Positions 16,530-25,217 of a stretch of 56,964 nt of DNA are shown piece after piece (the stretch's first letter is position 1; the number at the start of each line of letters is the position of its first letter). The stretch lies in contig CAIVDC010000023.1 in assembly GCA_903904605.1 (NCBI GenBank), positions 1-56,964 on the forward strand. The letters are read 5' to 3'. Below the pieces are notes generated by a model. That model was not told the DNA's origin, searched no databases, and saw nothing but the letters and a program-made list of their open reading frames with translations. Origin of the DNA: an uncultured Sterolibacterium sp. GTDB taxonomy: Bacteria; Pseudomonadota; Gammaproteobacteria; Burkholderiales; Rhodocyclaceae. Position numbers and translations under genes: made by a program.

Positions 16530-17960
16530 ATGCAATCGCAAGCGACTTACAACTATAAAGTCGTGCGCCAGTTCACCGTGATGACCGTGTTTTGGGGCAT
16601 CGTCGGCATGCTGGTCGGCGTCATCATTGCCGCCCAGTTGATCTGGCCCGAGTTGAACGTGGTCGAATGGTTGAGCTACGGCCGCCTGCGTCCGCTGCAC
16701 ACCAATGCGGTGATCTTCGCCTTCGGCGGTTGCGCGCTGTTTGCCTCGTCGTATTATTCGGTGCAGCGCACCTGCCACACACCGTTGTTTTCACCGACTC
16801 TGGCGGCCTTCACTTTCTGGGGCTGGCAACTGGTCATCGTCCTGGCCGCGGTGACCCTGCCGTTGGGGATGACTAGCGCCAAGGAATACGCCGAGCTGGA
16901 ATGGCCGATCGACATCCTGATCACGGTGGTCTGGGTCTCGTATGCGATCGTGTTCATCGGCACCTTGGCCAAGCGTAAGACCTCGCATATTTACGTTTCG
17001 AACTGGTTCTTTGCCGCCTTCATCATCACCGTGGCGCTGTTGCATGTGGTCAATAGCGCCGAGATCCCGGTGACATTGTGGCCGATGAAATCCTATTCCG
17101 CCTATGCCGGCGTGCAGGATGCCATGATCCAATGGTGGTACGGTCACAACGCCGTGGGCTTCTTCTTGACCGCGGGCTTCCTCGGCATCATGTATTATTT
17201 CGTGCCCAAGCAGGCAGGCCGTCCGGTTTATTCCTACCGCCTCTCGGTGGTGCACTTCTGGGCCCTGATCTTCACCTATATGTGGGCCGGTCCGCACCAC
17301 CTGGAATACACCGCGCTGCCGGACTGGGCGCAGTCCTTGGGCATGGTGTTCTCGCTGATCCTGCTGGCGCCGTCCTGGGGCGGCATGATCAACGGCATCA
17401 TGACGCTGTCGGGTGCATGGCACAAGCTTCGCGACGACCCGATTCTGAAGTTCCTGATCACCTCGCTGTCGTTTTACGGGATGTCGACATTCGAGGGTCC
17501 TATGATGGCGATCAAGACGGTCAACGCGCTGTCCCACTATACCGACTGGACCATAGGCCATGTGCATTCCGGCGCCCTGGGCTGGGTGGCGATGGTGTCG
17601 ATCGGGGCGATTTACTACATGGTGCCGCGGCTGTTCGGCAAGAGCGAGATGCACAGTGTCAAGCTGATCAATACCCACTTCTGGATTGCCACCATCGGCG
17701 TGGTCCTCTACATCACCTCGATGTGGATCGCCGGGGTGATGGAAGGCCTGATGTGGCGGGCCACCAATCCCGACGGCACCCTGACCTATTCGTTCATCGA
17801 ATCGGTCAAATCGGTCAAGGGCTTGTACGAAATACGGCTGGCGGGCGGGCTGCTGTTCCTCAGCGGCATGCTGCTGATGGCCTACAACGTGGCCAGGACC
17901 ATCGTCGGCGGCCAGGCGGTCAATGCCCCGGTGCTGGCAGCTGCCGGTCAGCATGCCTGA
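16530..17960 (+). CDS. ccoN: cbb3-type cytochrome c oxidase subunit I (CcoN)
   Basis: This 476-residue catalytic subunit has 12 transmembrane segments and carries heme b, heme b3 and CuB. Visible ligands are H57 (RLRPLHTNA), the CuB His in [10 protein letters not shown], the HH pair in AGPHHLEY, and the H-x-H pair in [12 protein letters not shown]. It reduces O2 to water with high affinity and pumps protons. It is the first gene of ccoNOQP and is preceded by an FNR box. Length and motifs are normal. Confidence 0.97.
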   Translation: MQSQATYNYKVVRQFTVMTVFWGIVGMLVGVIIAAQLIWPELNVVEWLSYGRLRPLHTNAVIFAFGGCALFASSYYSVQRTCHTPLFSPTLAAFTFWGWQLVIVLAAVTLPLGMTSAKEYAELEWPIDILITVVWVSYAIVFIGTLAKRKTSHIYVSNWFFAAFIITVALLHVVNSAEIPVTLWPMKSYSAYAGVQDAMIQWWYGHNAVGFFLTAGFLGIMYYFVPKQAGRPVYSYRLSVVHFWALIFTYMWAGPHHLEYTALPDWAQSLGMVFSLILLAPSWGGMINGIMTLSGAWHKLRDDPILKFLITSLSFYGMSTFEGPMMAIKTVNALSHYTDWTIGHVHSGALGWVAMVSIGAIYYMVPRLFGKSEMHSVKLINTHFWIATIGVVLYITSMWIAGVMEGLMWRATNPDGTLTYSFIESVKSVKGLYEIRLAGGLLFLSGMLLMAYNVARTIVGGQAVNAPVLAAAGQHA

Positions 17961-17977
17961 TCAGGAGGAATCGACAA

Positions 17978-18586
17978 ATGCTTAACCAAGATACCATCGA
18001 GAAAAACGTCGTCTGGCTGGTGGTCCTGACCATCCTGGTGGTGAGCGTGGCCGGTCTGGTCGAGATCGTGCCGCTGTTCTTCCAGAAGTCGACCACCGAG
18101 CCGGTCGCCGGACTCAAACCTTACGATCCGGTGCGCCTGGCCGGGCGCGACATCTACATCCGCGAGGGCTGCTACAACTGCCACTCGCAGATGATTCGGC
18201 CGTTCCGCGCCGAAACCGAGCGCTACGGGCATTATTCCGTGGCCGGCGAGTTCGTCTATGACCATCCGTTCCAGTGGGGATCCAAGCGCACCGGTCCGGA
18301 TCTTGCCCGCGTCGGCGGCCGCTACTCCGACGAGTGGCACCGGACGCATTTGCTCAACCCGCGCGATGTCGTGCCCGAGTCGATCATGCCGGCCTACTAC
18401 TGGCTCGATCGTCCGGTCGTGAGCGACGACATCGAACTGAAGATGAAAGCCCTGCGCCGGGTCGGCGTCCCCTACACGGACGAGGAAATCAAGGGCGCCC
18501 GGGAACAGCTTGCGGGCAAGACCGAACTCGATGTGCTGGTCGCCTACCTGCAGGGCATGGGCACCGAACTCAAACAGGCCCATTGA
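17978..18586 (+). CDS. ccoO: cbb3-type cytochrome c oxidase subunit II (CcoO)
   Basis: This 202-residue monoheme cytochrome c is anchored by an N-terminal helix (about residues 10-35). Heme c attaches at C65-Y-N-C68-H69, with the axial Met provided by a later IMPAYYW-type segment. It passes electrons from CcoP to CcoN in the periplasm. The start is fixed by an AGGAGG ribosome site ending 10 bases before ATG 17978. It lies 17 bp after ccoN. Confidence 0.96.
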   Translation: MLNQDTIEKNVVWLVVLTILVVSVAGLVEIVPLFFQKSTTEPVAGLKPYDPVRLAGRDIYIREGCYNCHSQMIRPFRAETERYGHYSVAGEFVYDHPFQWGSKRTGPDLARVGGRYSDEWHRTHLLNPRDVVPESIMPAYYWLDRPVVSDDIELKMKALRRVGVPYTDEEIKGAREQLAGKTELDVLVAYLQGMGTELKQAH

Positions 18587-18588
18587 TC

Positions 18589-18780
18589 ATGGATATCAAC
18601 GATCTGCGTTCCTTGATCACCCTGTTCTCCTTCGTCACCTTCATTGGAATCCTGGTCTGGGCCTACAGCGGCAAGCGCAAACAGTCGTTCGACGAGGCGG
18701 CGTTGCTGCCATTTGGCGATGACGAACCGGTGGATCCCGCTTGGCTCGCCTCCCGGAACAAAGAAAGGATTGCACCATGA
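18589..18780 (+). CDS. ccoQ: cbb3-type oxidase subunit IV (CcoQ/FixQ)
   Basis: This 63-residue protein has one transmembrane helix (about residues 8-27, LITLFSFVTFIGILVWAYSG) followed by KRKQSFDEAALLPF, the CcoQ hallmark. It stabilises the interaction of CcoP with the CcoNO core. It begins 2 bp after ccoO and overlaps the ccoP start by 4 bp (ATGA). Confidence 0.93.
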   Translation: MDINDLRSLITLFSFVTFIGILVWAYSGKRKQSFDEAALLPFGDDEPVDPAWLASRNKERIAP

Positions 18781-19703
18781 GCGATTTTGTCAGCGGATTC
18801 TGGAGCCCTTACATCACGCTGATCGCCCTGGCCGGCATTATCGGCTGCGGCGTCTTTCTCTGGATGCAAGGCCGGGCGGTCAACACGCCCGGTAAGACCA
18901 TGGGCCACGTCTGGGATGAAACCCTGGAGGAATTCAACAACCCGATGCCGAACTGGTGGCGCTGGCTGTTCTACATCACGGTGGTGTTCGGCCTGGGCTA
19001 TCTCGCCCTCTATCCGGGACTGGGCAGTTATGCCGGCAAACTCGGCTGGACCTCCAGCGGCCAGCACGAGCAGGAGGTCGCCGATGCCGACGCTAGCTAC
19101 GGGAAGATATTCAATGCCTATCTGAAGCAGGATCTGAAGACGGTAGCGATGGATGACAACGCCCGGCACATGGGCGAGCACCTGTTCCTTACCTACTGCG
19201 CCCAGTGCCACGGCTCCGACGCCAAGGGCGCCAAGGGTTATCCCAACCTAACAGACGACGACTGGCTGTGGGGCGGTCAACCGGAACAGATCGAGACCAC
19301 GATCATGGGCGGCCGCATCGGTGTCATGCCGCCCTTCGCCCAACTGGGCGGGGAGTCGATCAAGGACGTCGCCAACTATGTCCGCTCGCTTTCCGGCCTC
19401 GCGGCCGACTCGTTGCGGGCGGCGCGGGGCAAGGAAGTATTTGCTTCCGCCGGCTGCGTCGCCTGCCACGGCGTAGATGCCCGGGGCAACCAGGCGATGG
19501 GCGCGCCCAATCTGACGGACAAGATCTGGCTCTTCGGCAGCAGCGAGGACACCATCGTCGAGACCATCACCAAGGGCCGCAACATCCAGATGCCGGCGCA
19601 GAAGGAGTTCCTCGGCGAAGCCAAGGTGCATCTGCTCGCCGCCTACATCTATGGCCTGGGCGCCGGCGACAGGCCCGCTGCCGCATCGACCGAAAAGAAG
19701 TAG
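18777..19703 (+). CDS. ccoP: cbb3-type cytochrome c oxidase diheme subunit III (CcoP)
   Basis: This 308-residue diheme cytochrome c has two N-terminal transmembrane helices (about 10-30 and 60-85). Heme sites are C141-A-Q-C144-H145 and C227-V-A-C230-H231, each with a downstream Met ligand (GVMPPF and IQMPAQ segments). It receives electrons from soluble cytochromes. The ATG at 18777 overlaps the ccoQ stop. A strong hairpin terminator follows the gene. Confidence 0.96.
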   Translation: MSDFVSGFWSPYITLIALAGIIGCGVFLWMQGRAVNTPGKTMGHVWDETLEEFNNPMPNWWRWLFYITVVFGLGYLALYPGLGSYAGKLGWTSSGQHEQEVADADASYGKIFNAYLKQDLKTVAMDDNARHMGEHLFLTYCAQCHGSDAKGAKGYPNLTDDDWLWGGQPEQIETTIMGGRIGVMPPFAQLGGESIKDVANYVRSLSGLAADSLRAARGKEVFASAGCVACHGVDARGNQAMGAPNLTDKIWLFGSSEDTIVETITKGRNIQMPAQKEFLGEAKVHLLAAYIYGLGAGDRPAAASTEKK

Positions 19704-19714
19704 CAGAGGCTCGA

Positions 19715-19757
19715 GCCCGAGGCCCCGGGGAGAAGATCTCCGGGGTATCGGCTTTTT
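19715..19757 (+). terminator. Rho-independent terminator after ccoP
   Basis: An interrupted stem pairs CCCCGG...AGA with TCTCCGGGG (about 19723-19745) and is extended by GCC(C)GA pairing with TCGGC. A run of five T follows at 19753-19757. It separates the ccoNOQP operon from ccoGH. Confidence 0.65.
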
Positions 19758-19780
19758 CAAGCATAGGATCAGTTAACAGC

Positions 19781-21199
19781 ATGAATGCAGCGACTCCTCC
19801 GTCAGACGATCCTGGCGCCCCCGCGCAACCGCTCTTCGAGGCCCGCAAGAAGATCTACGTGCGGGCCGTCTCGGGCTGGTTTTCCACCTGGCGCTGGATT
19901 CTCGTCTGGTTCACCCAGGCGCTTTTCTACGGCCTTTGCTGGCTGCCATGGAACGGTCGGCAGGCGGTGCTGTTCGAATTGGCCGAGCGCAAGTTTTACA
20001 TCTTCGGCCTGGTTTTCTGGCCTCAGGATGTCTTCTACCTGGCGATACTGCTGATCATCGCCGCCTACTCCCTGTTTCTGTTCACCGCCATCGGCGGACG
20101 CCTGTTCTGCGGCTATGCCTGCCCGCAGACCGTCTACACCGAGATCTTCATGTGGATCGAGGAGAAGATCGAGGGCGGCCGCAACGCGCGCATGAAGCTG
20201 GACGGGCAGCCGGTTTCTGCGCGCAAGTTGGCGCTCAAGGCGGCCAAGCATGCCGTCTGGATTGCACTAGGGTTATGGACCGGTTTCACCTTCGTCGGCT
20301 ATTTCACGCCGATCAGGACGCTGGCGAACGAGTTGCGCCACTTCAATTTCGACTTCGGTCCGTGGGAAACTTTCTGGATCCTGTTCTACGGCTTTGCCAC
20401 CTATGGCAACGCCGGCTGGATGCGGGAGCAGGTCTGCAAATACATGTGCCCCTACGCCCGTTTCCAGAGTGTGATGTTTGACCCGGATACGCTGATCGTC
20501 ACCTACGACGCAGAGCGCGGGGAACCGCGCGGTGCGCGTCCAAAGAAGCTGGACCGCAAGGCGGAGGGCAAGGGCGACTGCGTCGACTGCGGCATCTGCG
20601 TGCAGGTCTGTCCGACCGGCATCGACATCCGCAAGGGCCTGCAATACGAGTGCATCGGCTGTTCCGCCTGCATCGATGCCTGCGATCAGGTGATGGACAG
20701 GATGAACTACCCGCGCGGCCTGATCCGCTACTCGACGGAACATGCGATGCAGGCGAAGTGGGGCCGCAAGGAGGTGTTCGCGCATGTCCTGCGTCCGCGT
20801 ACGGTGATCTACGGCGTGATTCTGGCGTTGATCATCGGCGCCGCGGGCGTGGCGCTTTCCATGCGCCTGCCGCTCAAGGTCGATGTGATACGGGACCGGG
20901 TCGAACAGGCGCGGGAAGAAGACAACGGCATGATCGAAAACCACTACCGCCTGCAGATCATGAATGTCAGCGAGGCAGCCCAGCGCTATGCCATCGGCGT
21001 GAGCGGACTGGCCGGCATCGACATCGAGTCTGCGCGCATCGTCGAGATTCCGGCTTTGACCACCCAGAGCGTTTCGGTGGAAGTGCATGTGCCGCCGGAA
21101 TCCGGGAAGAAGGGCTATAACAGGATCTACCTCGAGGTCAAATCGATGAACGACGAGAAGATTGCAGTGCGCGAGAAGACCAGTTTCCTCATCCCGTGA
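19781..21199 (+). CDS. ccoG: CcoG/FixG/RdxA, cupric reductase for cbb3 oxidase assembly
   Basis: This 472-residue inner-membrane iron-sulfur protein begins with about five hydrophobic segments, including the CGYACPQTVYTE and CKYMCPYARFQ loops. A double 4Fe-4S ferredoxin domain follows near residues 265-310 (CVDCGICVQVCPTGID and CIGCSACIDACD), then a periplasmic Ig-like C-terminal domain (FixG_C). CcoG reduces Cu(II) so that copper can be passed to CcoN maturation. It lies beyond the ccoP terminator, so it probably has its own promoter, and it overlaps or abuts ccoH. Confidence 0.93.
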   Translation: MNAATPPSDDPGAPAQPLFEARKKIYVRAVSGWFSTWRWILVWFTQALFYGLCWLPWNGRQAVLFELAERKFYIFGLVFWPQDVFYLAILLIIAAYSLFLFTAIGGRLFCGYACPQTVYTEIFMWIEEKIEGGRNARMKLDGQPVSARKLALKAAKHAVWIALGLWTGFTFVGYFTPIRTLANELRHFNFDFGPWETFWILFYGFATYGNAGWMREQVCKYMCPYARFQSVMFDPDTLIVTYDAERGEPRGARPKKLDRKAEGKGDCVDCGICVQVCPTGIDIRKGLQYECIGCSACIDACDQVMDRMNYPRGLIRYSTEHAMQAKWGRKEVFAHVLRPRTVIYGVILALIIGAAGVALSMRLPLKVDVIRDRVEQAREEDNGMIENHYRLQIMNVSEAAQRYAIGVSGLAGIDIESARIVEIPALTTQSVSVEVHVPPESGKKGYNRIYLEVKSMNDEKIAVREKTSFLIP

Positions 21200-21210
21200 A
21201 GGAGCGCTCT

Positions 21211-21744
21211 TTGAACGAGACAGCAGCATCGAATCCCTGGTACCGGGAACCCGGGCCCTGGCTGTTGATGGCCGGCCCTTTTGTCGTGGTGGTGGCGAGC
21301 TTCATCACCCTTTGGCTGGCGATACGCTCGAACGACGGATTGGTGAGCGAAGACTATTACCGGCGGGGACTGGCCATCAATCAGACGCTGGCCAGGAGCG
21401 AACGAGCCCAGGCGCTGGGGATCGAGGCCGCGATACGTCTTTCGGCCGAAGGCATCACTATCCGGCTGACGGCCAAGGCGCCTTTCTTCGTGCCGCCGGA
21501 GCGCCTCTCCGTCACGCTTTCTCATCCGACCCGGGCCGGCCTCGATCAGAGCCTGGTCTTGTCGCGCCAGGGCGACACCTACCAGGGGAAGTTCAGGTTG
21601 CCCTCGGCCGGCCACTGGCTGCTCCTGCTCAAGGACGGGGAGCAGACCTGGCGCCTGATGGGCAACATCGTCCTGCCCGCTTCGGGCGAGACAATCCTGG
21701 GCGGCGAGACGGCCGGCAGAGTCAATAATTCAGATGTAAAATGA
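21211..21744 (+). CDS. ccoH: CcoH/FixH family protein
   Basis: This protein of about 177 residues has one N-terminal transmembrane helix (LLMAGPFVVVVASFITLWLA) preceded by PWYREPGPW, typical of FixH. It is followed by SEDYYRRGLAINQ and a beta-rich periplasmic domain. It is needed for cbb3 oxidase assembly and stability. I chose TTG 21211 because AAGGAG lies 6 bases upstream and the spacing to PWYRE matches the family. GTG 21196, overlapping the ccoG stop as GTGA, is the alternative. Confidence 0.88.
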   Translation: MNETAASNPWYREPGPWLLMAGPFVVVVASFITLWLAIRSNDGLVSEDYYRRGLAINQTLARSERAQALGIEAAIRLSAEGITIRLTAKAPFFVPPERLSVTLSHPTRAGLDQSLVLSRQGDTYQGKFRLPSAGHWLLLLKDGEQTWRLMGNIVLPASGETILGGETAGRVNNSDVK

Positions 21745-21761
21745 CTCGAAAGGAGACTTCC

Positions 21762-22037
21762 ATGAAACGGTTGACCTGGATTCTGTGGCCCTCTTTCGTC
21801 GTCGCCGGGATAGCCGAAGTGCTGTTCTTCACGCTGATCGATCCTCAGCAACTCTATCTTTTCGGCGAGCCGGTCGACTGGTCGAGAATGACCATCTACT
21901 CGCTCGGCTTCTTCGCCTTGTGGGCAACCTGTGCCGGTTCGAGCTTGCTGACCTGTTTCATCCAGCGTGATGCCGACCAGGTGAATGCCTGCCTGGTGGC
22001 CGCCGCCTGCAAAGACCGTGTCGGCCCCCAACCGTGA
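21762..22037 (+). CDS. Small two-helix membrane protein of the cbb3 region, unknown function
   Basis: This 91-residue protein has two predicted transmembrane helices (about residues 5-25 and 45-67) joined by a short loop. Its C-terminal region contains three Cys residues (one in GSSLLTCFIQRD, two near NACLVAAAC). AAGGAG precedes the ATG at 21762 at ideal distance, so it is probably translated. It directly follows ccoH and its 3' end overlaps the next frame by about 20 bp. I do not recognise a named family. Context suggests a role near oxidase assembly or metal handling (inference). Confidence 0.65.
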   Translation: MKRLTWILWPSFVVAGIAEVLFFTLIDPQQLYLFGEPVDWSRMTIYSLGFFALWATCAGSSLLTCFIQRDADQVNACLVAAACKDRVGPQP

Positions 22038-24526
22038 TTCTGCCGGCCTGACTTCGTCTGAAGCGCTGAGCCGGCTGCGCAGCGACGGCGCCAACGAACT
22101 CGCCCCGCCGATACGCCGCGGCATCTTTCGCATCGCCCTGGAGGTGGTCCGCGAGCCGATGTTCCTGCTTCTCCTTGCCGCCGGAGGCGTCTATCTTTCG
22201 CTCGGCGATAGGGCTGAGGCGCTGATGCTGATGGGCTTCGTGTTTCTGGTGATGACCATGGTCGTCACCCAGGAACTTCGTACCTCCCGCGTGCTGGAGA
22301 CCCTGCGGGGCTTGGCCAGCCCGCGCGCGCTGGTGATCCGCGATGGCCGGCGGCTGCGCATTCCGGGGCGGGAAGTGGTGAAGGGCGACCTGCTGGTGCT
22401 GGAGGAGGGCGACCGGGTCGCCGCCGATGCCGCGGTGCTGGAATGCCACGATCTTTCGGTCGACGAATCGCTGCTCACCGGCGAGTCGGTGCCGGTGCGC
22501 AAGACGGCCGGTGCGAGATCCTCGCCCCCGGCCCAGCCGGGCGGCGACGATCAGCCCTGGGTCTATGCCGGAACACTCCTCGCTTCGGGCAGCGGCCTGG
22601 CCCTGGTGACCGCGACCGGCCCGGCCAGCGCCATCGGCCGCATCGGCACCAGCCTCGCGCAGAGCGAGGAAGCCCATTCGCCGCTGCAGCGCCAGATGCG
22701 GCGACTGGTCGAGCGCCTGGCGCTGCTGGTGGCCGCCATCTGCCTGGTGCTGGTGCTCCTGCTGGGGCTCGCCCAGGGCCGGTGGCTGGAGGCGGTTCTG
22801 GCCGGGATCACCCTGGCGATGGCCGCCTTGCCCCAGGAGTTTCCGGTGATCCTCGCCGTGTTCATGGCGCTCGGCGCCTGGCGGATCTCGCAAAGACGCG
22901 TGTTGACCCGGCGCATGGATGCCATCGAGACTCTCGGCGCGACCACGGTGCTGATGGTGGACAAGACTGGCACGCTCACCGAGAACCGGATGACGGTTGC
23001 CTCGCTTTGGCGTTACGGGGAGTCGGTCGAACCGGCGGCACAGGACGACCTGCCCGAATCATTCCACGAGTTGGTCGAGTTCGCCATTCTGGCCAGCGAG
23101 CATGAGCCCTACGACCCGATGGAACGCGCCTTCCACGATTTGGGCCGGCGCTTCCTAAGCGGCACGGAACATCTTCATGGTCAGTGGGGAATGGCGCACG
23201 AGTACAGCCTTTCTGCCGATCTCCTGGCCATGTCCCATGTCTGGAAGCCCGACGATGAAGCCAGTGGCGGCCAGTGGGTGGTGGCGGCCAAGGGGGCGCC
23301 CGAGGCGGTGGCCGATCTCTGCCATCTCGATGCCGCAGCTTTGCGCAAAGTGATGGCCGCCGCCGGCGGGATGGCCGACGCCGGCCTGCGCGTGCTCGGC
23401 GTCGCACGCTCGGCGCTGGCTTCCGACGACTGGCCGGTACGACAGCACGATATCGACTTCGCTTTCATAGGTCTGGTCGGCCTCGCTGATCCGCCGCGTG
23501 CGGAAGTGCCGGAAGCGATCCTGAATGCCCGCCGGGCGGGTATCCGCGTGGTCATGGTCACCGGCGATTATCCGCGCACGGCGCAGGCCGTCGCGCGCCG
23601 GATCGGCATCGGGCATGAAGCCGTATTGACCGGGGCGGAACTGGAAGTCCTCGATGCGCGCGAACTGTGCCGCCGGATCCGGGAAGTCGAGATCTTCGCC
23701 CGCATCGTGCCGCAGCAGAAGCTGCGCCTGGTCGAAGCGTTCAAGGCCAACGGCGAGGTGGTGGCGATGACCGGAGACGGCGTCAATGATGCGCCGGCGC
23801 TGAAGGCCGCGCATATCGGGGTGGCAATGGGCGGACGCGGCAGCGCTGGTGCTCCTCGACGACGACTTCGGCGCCATCGTCGCCACCATTGCCCTGGGCC
23901 GGCGCATTTACGACAACCTGCAGAAGGCGATGAGCTACACCCTTTCGGTGCATGTGCCGATCGTCGGCATGTCGCTGTTGCCGGTGCTGCTCGGTCAGCC
24001 GCTTTTGCTCCTGCCGGCGCACGTCGTGTTTCTCGAACTGATAATCGATCCGGCCTGCTCGATCGCCTTCGAGGCGGAAGCCGGCCAGCCCGGCCTGATG
24101 CGCCGGCCGCCGCGCGCTCCCGGCGAGCCGCTGTTCGGCGGCCGGGTACTCTGGCTGAGCGTGGTCCAGGGATCGGCGGCATTCGCCATCACTGCGGCGA
24201 CCTATCTCTGGGGCCTGGCGAACGGGCTGACGGCGGAACAGGGGCGTTCGCTGGTGTTCCTGACCATGGTCGGCGGCAACCTGGCATTGCTGCTCGCCAA
24301 CCGCAGCAGGCTCAGCCTTGCCGCAGGCGGCAACAAGGTCGTCGGCTGGGTGCTGGCGTCCGCCGCAGGTGGCCTGGTTGTGGTCTTCGCTAGCCCGTCA
24401 CTGCGCGGCCTGTTCCGCTTCGCGGCCCTCGACCCCACCGTGACGCTGACGGGAATTTCCGCGGCTCTCCTCAGCCTGGCCGTATTCGAAACCCTGAAGC
24501 GGCTCTGGCCGGGCCGTCGCCCGTAG
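22018..24526 (+). pseudogene. P2-type cation-transporting ATPase broken by a frameshift
   Basis: The frame from GTG 22018 encodes the first part of a P-type ATPase: a short N-terminus, the actuator TGES, a PQEFPVIL membrane motif, DKTGTLTENRMT, and the hinge GDGVNDAPALKAAHIGVAMG. At about 23837-23845 the frame shifts. The rest (VLLDDDFGAIVATIALGRRI and the last membrane helices) continues in frame 2 to 24526. About seven residues of the hinge (expected TDVAREA) are missing. The residual GCGGCA at 23837-23842 suggests a 23-bp deletion between direct repeats. It could also be an assembly error. The cation was probably Ca2+ or Mg2+-type rather than Cu, as CPC is absent. Confidence 0.82.
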
Positions 24527-24546
24527 TCCGCAATTCGACGACCCGA

Positions 24547-24990
24547 CTAGCGAAACACCAGCACCGGAACCTTGGAGTGGGTCAGCACCTTCTGCGTCTC
24601 GCTGCCGAGCAACAGGGCACTGAAGCCCCGCCTGCCGTGAGAGGCCATGAATACCAGGTCGCAGCCTGCCTTCGTGGTGGCGTCGATGATCGCCTCATAG
24701 GGAATGTCGCTGACGACGCTGAGTGAAGCGCAGGCAACCCCGCTCGCCTGCGCCTGCTGTTTCGCCGCGTTGAGGATTTCCTGCGCCTGCTGTTCGGCCA
24801 TCGCGGCGAACTTCTCGGGCGTGGTTGGATCGATCAAGGCGCCTTCGCCGTAGAATGCAACCGGGTAGTCCGGCTTGGCGAAGAAGAAGGTGATTTTTGC
24901 GCCGATTTCCTTTGCGAACTCCACCGCGCGCTTGACGGTCCCGGTGGACAGCTCTGATCCGTCGGTTGGGACGAGAATATGTTTGAACAT
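24547..24990 (-). CDS. Universal stress protein (UspA family)
   Basis: This 147-residue single-domain Usp has the N-terminal VPTDGSELS ATP-site segment and the C-terminal G-x2-G-x9-G-S/T-like segment (SHGRRGFSALLLGSET). ATP-binding Usps are induced under energy and oxygen limitation. Start 24990 is chosen over 25026 because GGAGG precedes it. The promoter has an FNR box and a perfect TATAAT, so this is predicted to be an anaerobically induced Usp like those controlled by Anr in Pseudomonas. It is divergent from phaC. Confidence 0.9.
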   Translation of the reverse strand: MFKHILVPTDGSELSTGTVKRAVEFAKEIGAKITFFFAKPDYPVAFYGEGALIDPTTPEKFAAMAEQQAQEILNAAKQQAQASGVACASLSVVSDIPYEAIIDATTKAGCDLVFMASHGRRGFSALLLGSETQKVLTHSKVPVLVFR

Positions 24991-25029
24991 GCTGCCTCCG
25001 TGGGAAATTGAGGTGGGATATGCCAAGCC

Positions 25030-25070
25030 ATTATAGGAAGGGCCGCAGCAGCTTGCTTGACCCAGATCAA
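25030..25070 (-). promoter_or_regulatory. FNR-type box and consensus -10 of the uspA promoter
   Basis: Read toward uspA the box is TTGATCTGGGTCAA (25070-25057). A perfect TATAAT (25035-25030) is centred 31 bp downstream of the box centre, the class II geometry. This is the best promoter match in the window. phaC starts 148 bp away on the other side. Confidence 0.82.
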
Positions 25071-25217
25071 GGGCCGCGAAGCGCTGCTGATCACAATCAT
25101 AACCTATTCTGCAGACAAGCTTTCCCGGCGCCGCAGCAAGCCGCGAACGCCGGCATCGGCATGAGATGATCGTGCCACGTCAGGGCGGCAAGCCCGATAT
25201 CTATTGAGCGCAAGGCT

